Assembly (NCBI GenBank): GCA_005223375.1
Contig: RXOD01004084.1
Location: 1 to 29,349 of the forward strand
DNA: 29,349 bases
From: Amoebophrya sp. AT5.2
Taxonomy: Eukaryota; Sar; Dinophyceae; Syndiniales; Amoebophryaceae
Direction: 5' to 3'
Shown here: positions 1 through 9,400 of the stretch, piece after piece
Numbering within the stretch: position 1 is the first letter of the stretch
How the letters are laid out: every line of letters begins with the position of its first letter
The notes under the pieces: generated by a model
The model's input: only the letters and a program-made list of their open reading frames with translations
Databases searched by the model: none
Told to the model about the DNA's origin: nothing
Made by a program: the position numbers and the translations under genes

Positions 1-1
1 C

Positions 2-3000
2 AAGGTCGCCGCCGATAGAGACCGCACGCCGCCACTGAGTCCGGAAGTTGTGCGCGCTGGGGCGCGCGGTGCAGGGTCGATGCGGACGGGGGCTACTTCC
101 TCTCGCAGTGCGGACGGGAAAAGAACGCTTCCTCCTATTGTTTCCGAGGATGAGGACGTCGAGTACGACCAGCCCGCAACAGCAGGAACTGATGTCGGGG
201 GCAGGGTGAATCCGTTGACGTACTGGAGGCGCATCCAGGACCGATTCAGCGAGATTCGACGACTCGAGGGGATGAAGGGGGCGCGGGATGTTGAAGACCT
301 GCACCTGAAGAGCCAGAAGTATGCCCAGACGTGGATGTCGAAGACTCGAAGTTCGATAGCAAACAAGAACAAGGGGGATGGAGACGTGCGGCAACAGCAC
401 CGTGAGGAAGCGCTGCACCGTGAGGAAGACGCCACGTTGCGGCGCTGGGCGCAGTTACGCGCGAGGCACCATTCGGACGACAGCCAGGGACTTGTGGTTG
501 GACGCGAAAGGAGCACTTCGGAGGACGTTCGCGGAACCCCGCCTTTTAGTCCTGACGCCCGAAGTCAGATCCGGAGCTCGCGACCAGAGGAGAACGATAT
601 CGGCAACGACGGCAGTGCAAGGCGAGGACAAGAATTTCAGGACGCGCGAACAGTATCGCCATCGGACGCGGCGGGCTCAGGCCTACAATCGGAGGAGATG
701 TTGAGCGCGAGGGCAGGCGCCATTCGCAGCCTGGCCGCTGCCGTGAAAGAGCAAATGCGCGCCTCGAGCCCAGATGGCGCGCATAATCACATCACCGAGG
801 ATCACCCCGCGATTAAGGCAGCGATCAAAAGTTTGCTGCGGAGGAGCCGCGAGCGACTACAACAATCTCAATCGCACGAAGATTATGGTTCTGCTGCTGA
901 AGCCGCACTTGCCGTGGTTCTCGCGGAAGCTGTTCCTACTTCAACTTCAGCACGGCCGACGTCGGTCGTCAATGCCTCCGCGACACAGCAGGAGGGGGCG
1001 CCAAAGCCCGAGCAGCCCCCGCAGACGAGGACTTACTACGGAGGGGACCAGCACAGACACTCGTCAAGCGTCATCGTTGATCAACTGATCCCGGATCGTC
1101 CAATGCCTTCATTCTCGGCTCTTAAGGCAGGCGCGGTGAAGGCGATCAAGGAAGGTGTGATAGAAGAGGAGCTGGCAGAAGTCGACGAAGAAGACGAAGA
1201 GCGCAGGAGCAGAGCCGCATCTGACGAGGCACCAGAAGAAAAAAATAAGATGAACGTGAACGTGGGGAAAACTATTGAGCTGCAAGAAAACCAGTTTGCG
1301 GGCGAGGTGATCGAGTCACGACCTGCAACTGGCGAAATCAGCACCAGCAGAAAGAGCAAAGCGGCGGCTTCGAAACTACAGGCAATGGCGCTGAAAAAGA
1401 AGCAAAAGAGAATCGAGACCGGCTTGCTGGCGGAACGGGCAATCGGTCTGAAGAAAAGAGGCGCCGCCGGTGATGAAGTAGATGTTGATAGCGCACCCGC
1501 AGCTGCACCTGCAGCAGTGGAAGAGGAGGAGAAACAAGCGCTTGCAGACGCCGTTGAAATCTTTGGTCGTGGAAACACTAATGCGGGCGATGAACCAGCA
1601 GAAGCGCCGGCGGAAGCAAAGAACACCAGCAGGATGTCGAGCGACCAGGAAGCCATCAAGAGATCATGGAGTGAGATACGTGACCGCAGGAGTGAAATGT
1701 CGCGCAGCTCAGCACGACAACGAGAAGACGAAAGGAAAAAAAAGCAAAATCTTCAGGTTGTGCTGCATGCGGATACTGATGCTAGCATCCTCGATGGGGC
1801 GCAACGCGATTTGTCTGCAGAGCAAGGACCGACCGCGACGAAGGCAGCTTCAAAGTGGGACGTGCTTCGGGATAAACGTATGAAGCCAATGTTGGCCCTC
1901 GAGGCCTCGCTGCGTAAGGAGCGGGAAGGGAAGGTAGAGCGGAAGAGCAGGGCGAGCGAGGGGCTGGAACTGGAACGGGAAGTGGTGAACGAGACCGACG
2001 CGCCGCTGGTCGAACAAGCGGCCGCACCACGAAAACAAGAGACGACGGAGGACCACGAGCAGCAGCAGAAAACGAAGCGCTCGGAAGCTGGTTCCACCCC
2101 CTATTGGGATTTGCTGCGGAATCGCAAACGCGAGCTGCTGACGGCCTCGCGACTTGCGAATACCACGGACCGAAAACCTCCGGGGGCGAAGGCAGAGGAT
2201 GACGTGGAGAGGTCAAACCGAAAAGCAGAAGAAGATGTTGTAGCTGCTTCGCCGCCGGCGGATGGCGTCTGGGAAGATCGATTTTTGCCGGCGGGACCAC
2301 CTCCAGAAGATGAAGCAGCCGCGACGCCTTACTGGACGACATCCACGCAGTGGACGACACTCCGCGAGCGCAGAAAATCGATTGTCTCTGTGCACAAGAC
2401 TGCTGCCGCTCTTTCGCGCGCGAATGGAAATGATCTTCGAAAAACAAGTACTAGCCCAGCGGGGGAGACCGAGACTGGAAATCAAATTCGAAATGGCAAT
2501 GGGATGGACGACGACAACCAAAACGAGAACGATGAGGAAATCGCAGTCGCAGAAAGCAAATTCGATAAAACAGGGCTAACATCAGGGGCCGCTGTGACCC
2601 CACAAACGAAAGCTCAACAATCAAGCGCTGCGGCTGCGGGATCTTCGCAACCCCGCGCATCTGCAGCCGCAGCTGCAGCACCGGACGACGAAGTCACGCC
2701 TTCAGCGTCCTCGGGCGCTGCGGCAGGCCTACATCTTGCTGCCAATCTCAATCCGCTGTCGCCCGAGCACGACCCCTTGATGGGCACGAGGACGATCGAC
2801 GTGTCCGGGTCTGGCACGAGAACCGTGGACGCTTCGGCGGGTGACGTGGACGTCACTCTTGACGCATCCGGTGCCGCACAGCTCTCTATCGACGCATCTG
2901 GTGTGAGGACGATCGAAGCGTCTGGCGCTGGGACTGTCACGGTAGATGACGGAGCAGTTATTCAACATGTTGAAGATCCTGTCGTAACAGAAGAACTGGC

Positions 3001-6000
3001 ACTTGCGTCTTCTGGTCTTGAGGCGGAAGGAGTGGAAAACACCATCGACAAGAACAAAGAAATGTCGACGAAAGACCCAGCGGACGAGGGCCGCAAAATG
3101 TGGGACCGCTTGCGCAGCGAGCTGCGGGCACTCACGGCTTTCAGCGACGCGGTCGTCAAATCCCAACCAGACGTAGAGCCAACAGCACCGGAAAAGAATC
3201 GGAATAAAGCGCCGAACAAGTGGGATCTGCTTCGACAGCAGAAGCAGAACATTATGGTTCAGCGGTTGAGAGAATCGGCTGACATCGTCGAGAAGCTGGA
3301 GACGGCAGAAGCAGAGGCCGGCGGGCAGCTCTCTGACGTAGCGGAGAAGACGGAGCAAGATCGCTTGATGACGCGGCTTTCCACATGCCTAGCGGACGTA
3401 AAGAAAGCAGTCGCGGTGACGATGGCGATGAGAAAAAGTTCTGCGATCACGGCTTCGCGTGCTTCGGCCGCAGAAAGCGCACAACAGCCCGCTCTTCAAC
3501 CGAGCGAGCAGACCCATGAGAACGTGAACGTGCAGATGGACGAATCCAAAACGATAACAAAGACAAACAAAAAACCTGACAAGAAGAAGATGTATGACGC
3601 GGCTCGCAAAGTATCGGCGATGCTCAAGGTTGTGGGCCATCTGGAGAAGCTCGTCGACAACGACGATGCTGACCCCTCCACAGATCTTGATGCTCTTCTC
3701 GCAAGCGAGGCAAATACAAATTCAACTGACCAGACGAACAAGGACTGGCTCCGGCGCGACGAACTCCAGTGGATCTGGCTGCGTGACATGTTACATTCCA
3801 CGGCGGCTGCTGAGGCTGAGGGGAAAAAACAGGACTTCACTTCGCAACTTCTGGGCATGTTTGAAGGCACCGGCAAGTCGTGGTCGGCTTTTCTCGCGAA
3901 TGGCGTGGGCAAGGTTGTAAGCAAGCTGAGTGGAGCTGGAGGAAAGGGCAGCACTGCACAGCAGCTGGACGTGGACGCCGAGCAGGCGGCTGAAGACTTC
4001 GCATTTGACGCGCCGGAGCTAATGCAAACGCAAGGATCGGCCGCGAACTCGGAAGATGTACGCCTTGAGGAGGCTCCGGAGGCCATATTGACGCGCCCAT
4101 CTGCTGCAGAGGTCGGCAAGCCTCGGAGGAGCGTCTCGACGCACATTTTCGGATCTGCAGTTTTGGCCTCAGCCCTGGACTTGGAAAACATCGATCGAAG
4201 GCGCACCGCAGTTGTTCCTCGTTCCATGACCAGCGACAGCGAGGACGAGGAGACAGCAACTGAAGCTGCAGGCGCAGCAAAAAGCGTGCCCGCCCACGTC
4301 AGTGGAGTCGCTGTTTTGGCATCAAGTCTGGACTTGGAAGGGATCGACCGGAGGACTCGAGCGAGCGATGTCTTGGCCTCCGGCGGAGCACAGGGTACAC
4401 GAGGAAAGAGTGTTCCCGCCCACGTGAGCGGAGTTGCAGTTTTGGCCTCAAGCCTGGATTTGGGAGGCATTAATCGACAGAGCGGCTCCCTCGTGGCCTT
4501 GCCCAGGGACGACGATGATAGCGACGCAGAAAGGGTGCTCGACTACCTCACCGCAAGCAGCGGACTGGACGCTGACTCAAAGGGAATGCGAAACTCAGAG
4601 TTTTTCTCGGCGCTAGACTCCTTCCTTGAGGAGCTTGCCTCGGGGAAATACAGTGGTCGGCAGAGTGAAGAGGAGGCTCAGGCTCGCTCTGGCGAACGAG
4701 CAGCCGGAACAGGATCCGCTGGAGGAAGAAGCACGCGGCTCCGAAAAACGGATGCAAAGAGCGCTGTGGTGGAATACCTCGAGCAGGTGGTGCGAGAGAT
4801 TGCGGCAGAAGATGAAACACCACAAGACTCTGAGGAAGAAGACAAACGGCGAACGGTGAGAGACCTGCTGGGCTTGTTAGCCCCGCCTCAAGAAGATCGC
4901 GCTTCACGGGGGCAGGCGCTGCGCGAACACCAACCTTTTTTCGATGCCAAACGTGCGGAGGCTTACACGCGCGCTGGGCGCGATGCTCAAGCGCGCTCTG
5001 TTGTGGAACTGAACCAACATAATGCAGAAGAAATGGTGGTCGGCCATTACCACGTGCAGAAATCGCTCACGCAGCCTTCCCCTCCGAACAAAAATGTTCT
5101 GGTGCAACGCGACGGGCGCGCCTTCTCAAATTTCGCCTTTCACCGATACGAGAACCTTCTGCTCGAGGATATCGAGGACGAAGTGAAAGCAGAGAAGGGC
5201 ATGGCTGCCATGAATGAAGCAAGCGGTGAGGATGGCGGACGCGGAAAGACGATGAGCGTGCGGGTGGAAGGTCTTCCTGAGGCGGAGAAGTTCAACTTTC
5301 CCACCGACCTGATCACCGAAAAATTCGACGAAGCCGTGCAGCAAAACAAAACGTGGTGCACCATTTTCCGAAATACGCCACACGAAGCCACGGAAGACGG
5401 GCGACTGAAGAGTATTTCTCTCCGCACGAGAGGCGCTGTGGCCGCAGCGCATGATTGGAATCGAAGCATGGTGGCACCGAATGGGAATAGCAGTAGCGTC
5501 GGCGTCAACATGAAAAAAGTAGATGAGGAATTGAGCAAGCAGCCCCGCGACGCGCTAGCACTTCTTGAATATATGCTTGAGCACGTGCGGATTTCCAGTT
5601 CTGTCTATGGGCTGGAGAAGAACAAACAGGCACCTCGGAGCGGTACGGTGATCTTGAAAAACGACATTGGGAGCCGAAAGCACATTTTTAATCGTCGATT
5701 GACCGATAACGTGAATCCGCGCAGCACTGTGGCCACTCTAAATTCCGTTCAACAAGTTGCGGGCGATGAAGGCAAGGTTGATGCGCTGGAGCGGAGCCAG
5801 GGAGGTGGAGTCTCCGCGTCCACCGACGCCGAACGAACGTACAAAAAGAAGCAAAAAGAGATGCTAGGGGCGTTAGGGCTGGACATTTACCTTCTTGATG
5901 AAGACGATGTCGATGACGACGAAGATGGAGCGCCAGCAGGAGAAGGACCCCCGACGAGGACGTGGCAGGACGAATTTCCGAGGTTGCAACAGCTGGTCTC

Positions 6001-6205
6001 AGAGCTGGGCGAGAGCTACGATCCGGCGTTGAAACTTGTACTAGCTCTGCTGGAGCAGGAAACGGGTACGGGAAGGGCAGCCGAAAGGCCGCAGAGAAGG
6101 ACGAGCGCTCCACAGGACGACAGAAGCTCTGTTCCCACCGAGAGGCTTCCGTCGCTACCCCAGAGCGATCATCTGAGGGAGACGCTCGCGGACTTCACTG
6201 ACTAG
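2..6205 (+). CDS. Giant low-complexity protein with W-x-x-[LI]-R repeats, 5' end outside window
   Basis: The frame is open from base 2 to the TAG at 6203-6205 with no stop, so the true start may lie upstream. The first ATG inside the window is at 80. The protein is over 2,040 residues, rich in Ala, Glu, Ser, Arg and Asp, and lacks a signal peptide or membrane segment. Three internal repeat types are visible. Type one is a Trp-anchored basic helix (consensus W-D-x-L-R-x-x-R/K) recurring at about 213, 440, 1665, 1855, 2105, 2350, 3100, 3225 and 3770. Type two is a DASG-type repeat at 2779-2950. Type three is three copies of an AVLAS-LDL unit at 4130-4480. The C-terminal third (about 4900-5850) is less biased and may be a folded domain. 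I do not recognise the family. The architecture suggests a scaffold or cytoskeleton-associated protein, which is inference only. Confidence 0.8.
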   Translation, partial: KVAADRDRTPPLSPEVVRAGARGAGSMRTGATSSRSADGKRTLPPIVSEDEDVEYDQPATAGTDVGGRVNPLTYWRRIQDRFSEIRRLEGMKGARDVEDLHLKSQKYAQTWMSKTRSSIANKNKGDGDVRQQHREEALHREEDATLRRWAQLRARHHSDDSQGLVVGRERSTSEDVRGTPPFSPDARSQIRSSRPEENDIGNDGSARRGQEFQDARTVSPSDAAGSGLQSEEMLSARAGAIRSLAAAVKEQMRASSPDGAHNHITEDHPAIKAAIKSLLRRSRERLQQSQSHEDYGSAAEAALAVVLAEAVPTSTSARPTSVVNASATQQEGAPKPEQPPQTRTYYGGDQHRHSSSVIVDQLIPDRPMPSFSALKAGAVKAIKEGVIEEELAEVDEEDEERRSRAASDEAPEEKNKMNVNVGKTIELQENQFAGEVIESRPATGEISTSRKSKAAASKLQAMALKKKQKRIETGLLAERAIGLKKRGAAGDEVDVDSAPAAAPAAVEEEEKQALADAVEIFGRGNTNAGDEPAEAPAEAKNTSRMSSDQEAIKRSWSEIRDRRSEMSRSSARQREDERKKKQNLQVVLHADTDASILDGAQRDLSAEQGPTATKAASKWDVLRDKRMKPMLALEASLRKEREGKVERKSRASEGLELEREVVNETDAPLVEQAAAPRKQETTEDHEQQQKTKRSEAGSTPYWDLLRNRKRELLTASRLANTTDRKPPGAKAEDDVERSNRKAEEDVVAASPPADGVWEDRFLPAGPPPEDEAAATPYWTTSTQWTTLRERRKSIVSVHKTAAALSRANGNDLRKTSTSPAGETETGNQIRNGNGMDDDNQNENDEEIAVAESKFDKTGLTSGAAVTPQTKAQQSSAAAAGSSQPRASAAAAAAPDDEVTPSASSGAAAGLHLAANLNPLSPEHDPLMGTRTIDVSGSGTRTVDASAGDVDVTLDASGAAQLSIDASGVRTIEASGAGTVTVDDGAVIQHVEDPVVTEELALASSGLEAEGVENTIDKNKEMSTKDPADEGRKMWDRLRSELRALTAFSDAVVKSQPDVEPTAPEKNRNKAPNKWDLLRQQKQNIMVQRLRESADIVEKLETAEAEAGGQLSDVAEKTEQDRLMTRLSTCLADVKKAVAVTMAMRKSSAITASRASAAESAQQPALQPSEQTHENVNVQMDESKTITKTNKKPDKKKMYDAARKVSAMLKVVGHLEKLVDNDDADPSTDLDALLASEANTNSTDQTNKDWLRRDELQWIWLRDMLHSTAAAEAEGKKQDFTSQLLGMFEGTGKSWSAFLANGVGKVVSKLSGAGGKGSTAQQLDVDAEQAAEDFAFDAPELMQTQGSAANSEDVRLEEAPEAILTRPSAAEVGKPRRSVSTHIFGSAVLASALDLENIDRRRTAVVPRSMTSDSEDEETATEAAGAAKSVPAHVSGVAVLASSLDLEGIDRRTRASDVLASGGAQGTRGKSVPAHVSGVAVLASSLDLGGINRQSGSLVALPRDDDDSDAERVLDYLTASSGLDADSKGMRNSEFFSALDSFLEELASGKYSGRQSEEEAQARSGERAAGTGSAGGRSTRLRKTDAKSAVVEYLEQVVREIAAEDETPQDSEEEDKRRTVRDLLGLLAPPQEDRASRGQALREHQPFFDAKRAEAYTRAGRDAQARSVVELNQHNAEEMVVGHYHVQKSLTQPSPPNKNVLVQRDGRAFSNFAFHRYENLLLEDIEDEVKAEKGMAAMNEASGEDGGRGKTMSVRVEGLPEAEKFNFPTDLITEKFDEAVQQNKTWCTIFRNTPHEATEDGRLKSISLRTRGAVAAAHDWNRSMVAPNGNSSSVGVNMKKVDEELSKQPRDALALLEYMLEHVRISSSVYGLEKNKQAPRSGTVILKNDIGSRKHIFNRRLTDNVNPRSTVATLNSVQQVAGDEGKVDALERSQGGGVSASTDAERTYKKKQKEMLGALGLDIYLLDEDDVDDDEDGAPAGEGPPTRTWQDEFPRLQQLVSELGESYDPALKLVLALLEQETGTGRAAERPQRRTSAPQDDRSSVPTERLPSLPQSDHLRETLADFTD
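2779..2950 (+). repeat. DASG-type peptide repeat in the giant protein
   Basis: The translation contains successive units of the form [T/S]-[I/V/L]-[D/E]-[A/V]-S-G, for example TIDVSGSG, TVDASAGD, TLDASGAA, SIDASGVR and TIEASGAG, spaced 10-12 residues apart. Alternating hydrophobic residues with Asp/Ser/Gly turns resemble a short beta-roll or beta-solenoid. That fold is inferred from pattern only. Confidence 0.7.
4130..4480 (+). repeat. Three in-frame copies of a 24-aa coding repeat
   Basis: Copies start at about 4130, 4282 and 4408 and each covers about 72 nt. The shared core reads SV-x-x-H-x-x-G-x-AVLAS-x-LDL-x-x-I-x-R. Copies two and three are nearly identical (SVPAHVSGVAVLASSLDL). Copy one differs at several residues (SVSTHIFGSAVLASALDL). 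The spacers are unequal and acidic or Ser/Thr-rich, so the 24-residue unit seems to be what is conserved. It may be a short binding motif. Confidence 0.85.
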
Positions 6206-6545
6206 CCCTCGTCGTGCTGACAAGCACAACAAGCTAGGCGCGCACTTTGTATGTTGTTCTTGTTTCTGCAAAGATAGAAAGAAACGTGCTTTTGCGCACC
6301 AACCACTGCGCCGAATTTCATATCTTCTGTCACGGCCACTCATGTGAAGATGATGCATCTTTCGGAATACGAGACGAGTCACTTGATTTTGTCTCTGCGG
6401 CCGCTTCGCGCACGGGCCGTGGAAGGTGTTCTATCTCTCGTGGACTTTTACGTCGCTTTATCGGAGAGCAATGAATCGTGGCGATCTGACGCTGATCGCG
6501 CGTTGAAGCATTCTTTCACGTCCTCAACGTCATGACGAGTCATTC
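6206..6545. other. Intergenic, 340 bp
   Basis: This is the gap between the stop of the giant protein and the first ATG of the J-domain gene. It holds only short overlapping frames without biased codon use or recognisable motifs. It presumably carries the 3' UTR of one gene and the 5' UTR of the next. I see no RNA gene or clear repeat. Confidence 0.5.
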
Positions 6546-7751
6546 ATGAGGGGTGTCACTCCTGAAGCTGAACTTTTTTCTTTTTGGCGTGCTTCGATGA
6601 CGAGTCTCAATTTACTTTCTGTGTCAGTGTCGCTCAGAATGGTCGCAAAGCATGTAACATCTCTGAACGGCTCCCGCGGTCGCGCGCGCAGAGCCTTCTC
6701 CTCGGCGCATCGCGGCGCCCCTGGAACTATGTTTCAAAATCACTACTCCGTCCTGCAGCTATCGGGACCGGCCCCGGAGAGCACCGACACACAAGCCGCC
6801 ACAGCGAGGGTGAAACTAGCCTACTTCAAGCGGGCGAAAGAGGTCCATCCGGATTCGCATTCGGCGAGTGGTTCGTCGACCAATTTTCTCGCCTTGCACG
6901 AAGCGTATCGCGTCTTGAAGGAAGTAGCCAGCCGGACCGCTTACGACCGCTTGTGGCGCGAAAAGCTTGCGAAGAACAAAGAAACCCCTTCGGCCCCTGC
7001 TGCGTCCAAAGCCAAAGGAGGCGACGAAACGAGAAGACCTTCAGCCGGGGGCTGTACCACTGCCTCTTCTTCAACAAAGTCAGCGCAGGAGTCGAGTATG
7101 CAGCCACCCCCAGGTGGGAGGCAGCGCGCTGCAGGTCCTGCGGCCGCAAACTCCACGCACGCCGAGACACGATCTGCAACCTGTTCAGCAAAAAGACGGA
7201 CGACCTCCACGACGTCTACTACAGCAGCTTCAACCTCATCGCAGGCGACGAGAGGCCCACTCTCGTCGACGCGGAAGACAACTCGAAGTGGTTCCCCGAC
7301 CATGTCATCTTCAACGGACGAGCCACCAAAGACAGCCAGTGACAGGAAGGCGAAGAATCCACAACGTCGGACAACACCGCCACAGCAGCAGCATCAGACG
7401 ACGAGCGTAGCGCAATCGGATGAACGCAGAGCAGAGCGACGAGAAGTCGTTGACTACAATTCGCCGAACCTTTCACACGCGCAGGCGCGCGCTTTATGGG
7501 CCACGAGCGCGACTGGAAAAGCGTTCCTAGAAAGACAGGAGAGGCAGCGGAGGAAGAAGGAACAAAAACTTAAAGAGGACGCGCGGTTGCTGCGAGAAGA
7601 CCCAAGCCGCTTCTACGCAAAGACGCAGTCTGCAGCGAGGGAAAACAAAAGCAATACTCGCAGCAAAATTAGGGGGCATGATACGTGCAGAGCTTCCACC
7701 ACACAGCACTTGAAAAAGTTTGCTGGCCATCGACGCCTCGGAAGGCGCTGA
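6546..7751 (+). CDS. J-domain (DnaJ/Hsp40-like) protein, probably mitochondrial, probably three exons
   Basis: J-domain proteins stimulate Hsp70 ATPase. The J domain begins at 6729 (MFQNHYSVLQLS), includes the HPD motif (AKEVHPDSHS) and ends near AYDR at about 6950. Ahead of it is an Arg/Ser/Ala-rich leader (for example GRARRAFSSAH), typical of a mitochondrial presequence. ATGs at 6546, 6597 or 6639 could start it. One frame is open throughout, but from 7045 to 7338 that frame gives Ser/Thr simple sequence, while the frame shifted by two nucleotides gives protein-like sequence with a Cys pair (CRSCGRKL). Introns 6953-7044 (92 nt) and 7339-7429 (91 nt) fit: exons of 407, 294 and 322 nt total 1,023 nt, encoding 340 aa, and all phases agree. 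A shorter first intron, 7004-7044, is also in phase. The last exon is a basic helical tail. The J domain is certain; the splice model is moderately supported. Confidence 0.75.
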   Translation: MRGVTPEAELFSFWRASMTSLNLLSVSVSLRMVAKHVTSLNGSRGRARRAFSSAHRGAPGTMFQNHYSVLQLSGPAPESTDTQAATARVKLAYFKRAKEVHPDSHSASGSSTNFLALHEAYRVLKEVASRTAYDRLWREKLAKNKETPSAPAASKAKGGDETRRPSAGGCTTASSSTKSAQESSMQPPPGGRQRAAGPAAANSTHAETRSATCSAKRRTTSTTSTTAASTSSQATRGPLSSTRKTTRSGSPTMSSSTDEPPKTASDRKAKNPQRRTTPPQQQHQTTSVAQSDERRAERREVVDYNSPNLSHAQARALWATSATGKAFLERQERQRRKKEQKLKEDARLLREDPSRFYAKTQSAARENKSNTRSKIRGHDTCRASTTQHLKKFAGHRRLGRR

Positions 7752-8296
7752 AAGGAGCTGGATCGATCCTGTTCGCGATCATGTTGGAAAGAAAACGTGC
7801 AAGTGACGGCCCAGCACGTAGTACGCTGTGTTGAATGGTGTCCACATCCCGATGGCCATGAATTTCGGTTCTTTATGTCAAAATTTTCTTTGTTGACAGT
7901 CGAGCCCCCGTCGGTGAAGGAATAGCTCGGGGATAACGTTAACTCGATTTTTGCGACGTCGAAGTAGAGTTGCATGTGAGTGGTCAGTGACGAGCGATGC
8001 AGGTGCCCTGCATAAAAACATGGTTCTCGAAAAAAGTACTTCCAGCATCATTCAAAGCCAAGAAGAGAGTGGGACGAGGACGTGCTGCCTTTCCATACTT
8101 TATCATTCTTTGCAATCGCATCTTGATCTTCCTGAACTACTACCTGATCCTCGAAACATCGGCATACCGAGACAGTGGCACACCATCAGTGTTGATCCAA
8201 ATACTTAGCCGCCTGAGAAACCCGCCTGAGCAAGAAAACAGGAGTCGGAAATAAAAACAAACACACATCACACTCCACCTCCCGAAAAAATATCGG
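7752..8296. other. Intergenic, 545 bp
   Basis: This lies between the J-domain gene and the GFA gene. It holds scattered short frames on both strands without codon bias or recognisable domains. It presumably includes the 3' UTR of the upstream gene and the promoter and 5' UTR of the GFA gene. No convincing RNA gene was seen. Confidence 0.45.
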
Positions 8297-9400
8297 ATGG
8301 CCGACGACGAGCAAGTCCGCACGGGCAGCTGCCTCTGCGGAGCGGTGACCGTGACCGTGACTGGCCAGCCAAAGGCCAAGATGGTCTGCCACTGCAAAGA
8401 CTGCCGCTCCTGGACCGGCGGATGCTCCTACGTAATGCTAGATACTTAGTTCCTTCTCAACAACCCTCCAGCAGAGGACGCGCGCGCCCGCCCGCCAGTT
8501 GTTGTGGACGGGCTCTACATGCTGGTGGAGTTGACGTGAACCCGTTTACGATCGTTTCCTGCGCACTGCGGCCTGCATGAGCGCGCGAGCATCAATCCAG
8601 CTCCAACACTACGGCGCAAACACCAACACGATGCGCGCCCAGGCTGCCGCCGCCGACACTTCCACGCAAACTCTGCTTTTAACAAACGGCCGCTATAGGA
8701 GTTAGTTTGCCAGTAATATCTATTAGTTTTGCAGCGCCACGGCCACACAGCTACGGAAGTGGCGCCTCAGCCTTGATGCCCCTGCGCCGCCGCCCGAAAC
8801 CGCCGCGCCGCGCCATGAAAGCGATGCACACGCCGCAAACAGAATCCCCGTTGCCGACGCCCACGCCGCGCCAGAGTTGCCGCTGCGATGTTGACGAACA
8901 AGAAGATGCGCACCGCTGCCTTCTCTCGCCGCGCTCTGCCCGCTGAGGCTCATGCAGCCTTCTGCAAACTGTATGCAGCCTTCATTCATCTGTGTTTTTT
9001 GAGATCATATCTATGAGCATTTTGTGTGTGTCATCTGCGGAAAAAATCGCTAAAACCTCCTCCACAGGCTTCCCTCTGGCCCGAGGACAAGTGCAAGGTG
9101 GAGGGCGAGTTGATGGTCTTCGCAGGTGACTGTGCGAACAAGGTCTTCTCCCCCGACGGCAAATTCTCCAATCGCTGCGTCTGCGCGAAGTGCGGATCCA
9201 ACATCTGCAACAAGCACCCCGCCATGGGCCTGATCGATGTCTGCGCGGGGAAAATCTTCGAGGCGGAGGGATTCAAACCCGACATGCACATTTGGTACGA
9301 GCAGCGCGTGATGGATATCGTCGACGGCCTGCCGAAGTTTAAAGACGTCCCGGGGGCTTTCGGCGGATCCGACGAGACCGTGCCAGAAACGGCGAAGTAA
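8297..9400 (+). CDS. GFA/CENP-V family zinc-binding protein, two exons
   Basis: Exon 1 is 8297-8431 (45 codons) and exon 2 is 9068-9400 (110 codons plus TAA), giving 155 aa. The 636-nt intron starts GTAATG and ends CTCCACAG, and the junction is phase 0 (GGCSY then ASLWPED). Exon 1 holds the first zinc-binding elements of the family: C-L-C-G at residues 12-15 and C-H-C-x2-C at 31-36 (CHCKDCRSWTGG). Exon 2 holds the later C-x-C-x2-C element (RCVCAKCGSNI). The family is named for glutathione-dependent formaldehyde-activating enzyme, though many members have no proven catalytic role; several relatives bind zinc structurally. The length is normal for a stand-alone GFA protein, it has no leader, and it is probably cytosolic. 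The exact substrate cannot be read from sequence. Without splicing, exon 1 would end after five more residues at a TAG. Confidence 0.85.

Noticed and set aside
1081..1659. 192-codon minus-strand frame opposite the giant protein
   Set aside because: It is Ser/Ala/Phe-rich, typical of the reverse of Glu/Ala/Arg-rich codons, and the + strand carries clear repeats and a continuous frame.
3496..4470. 324-codon minus-strand frame
   Set aside because: It mirrors the repeat-containing + strand gene; its own repeats are only the reverse reading of the AVLAS-LDL units.
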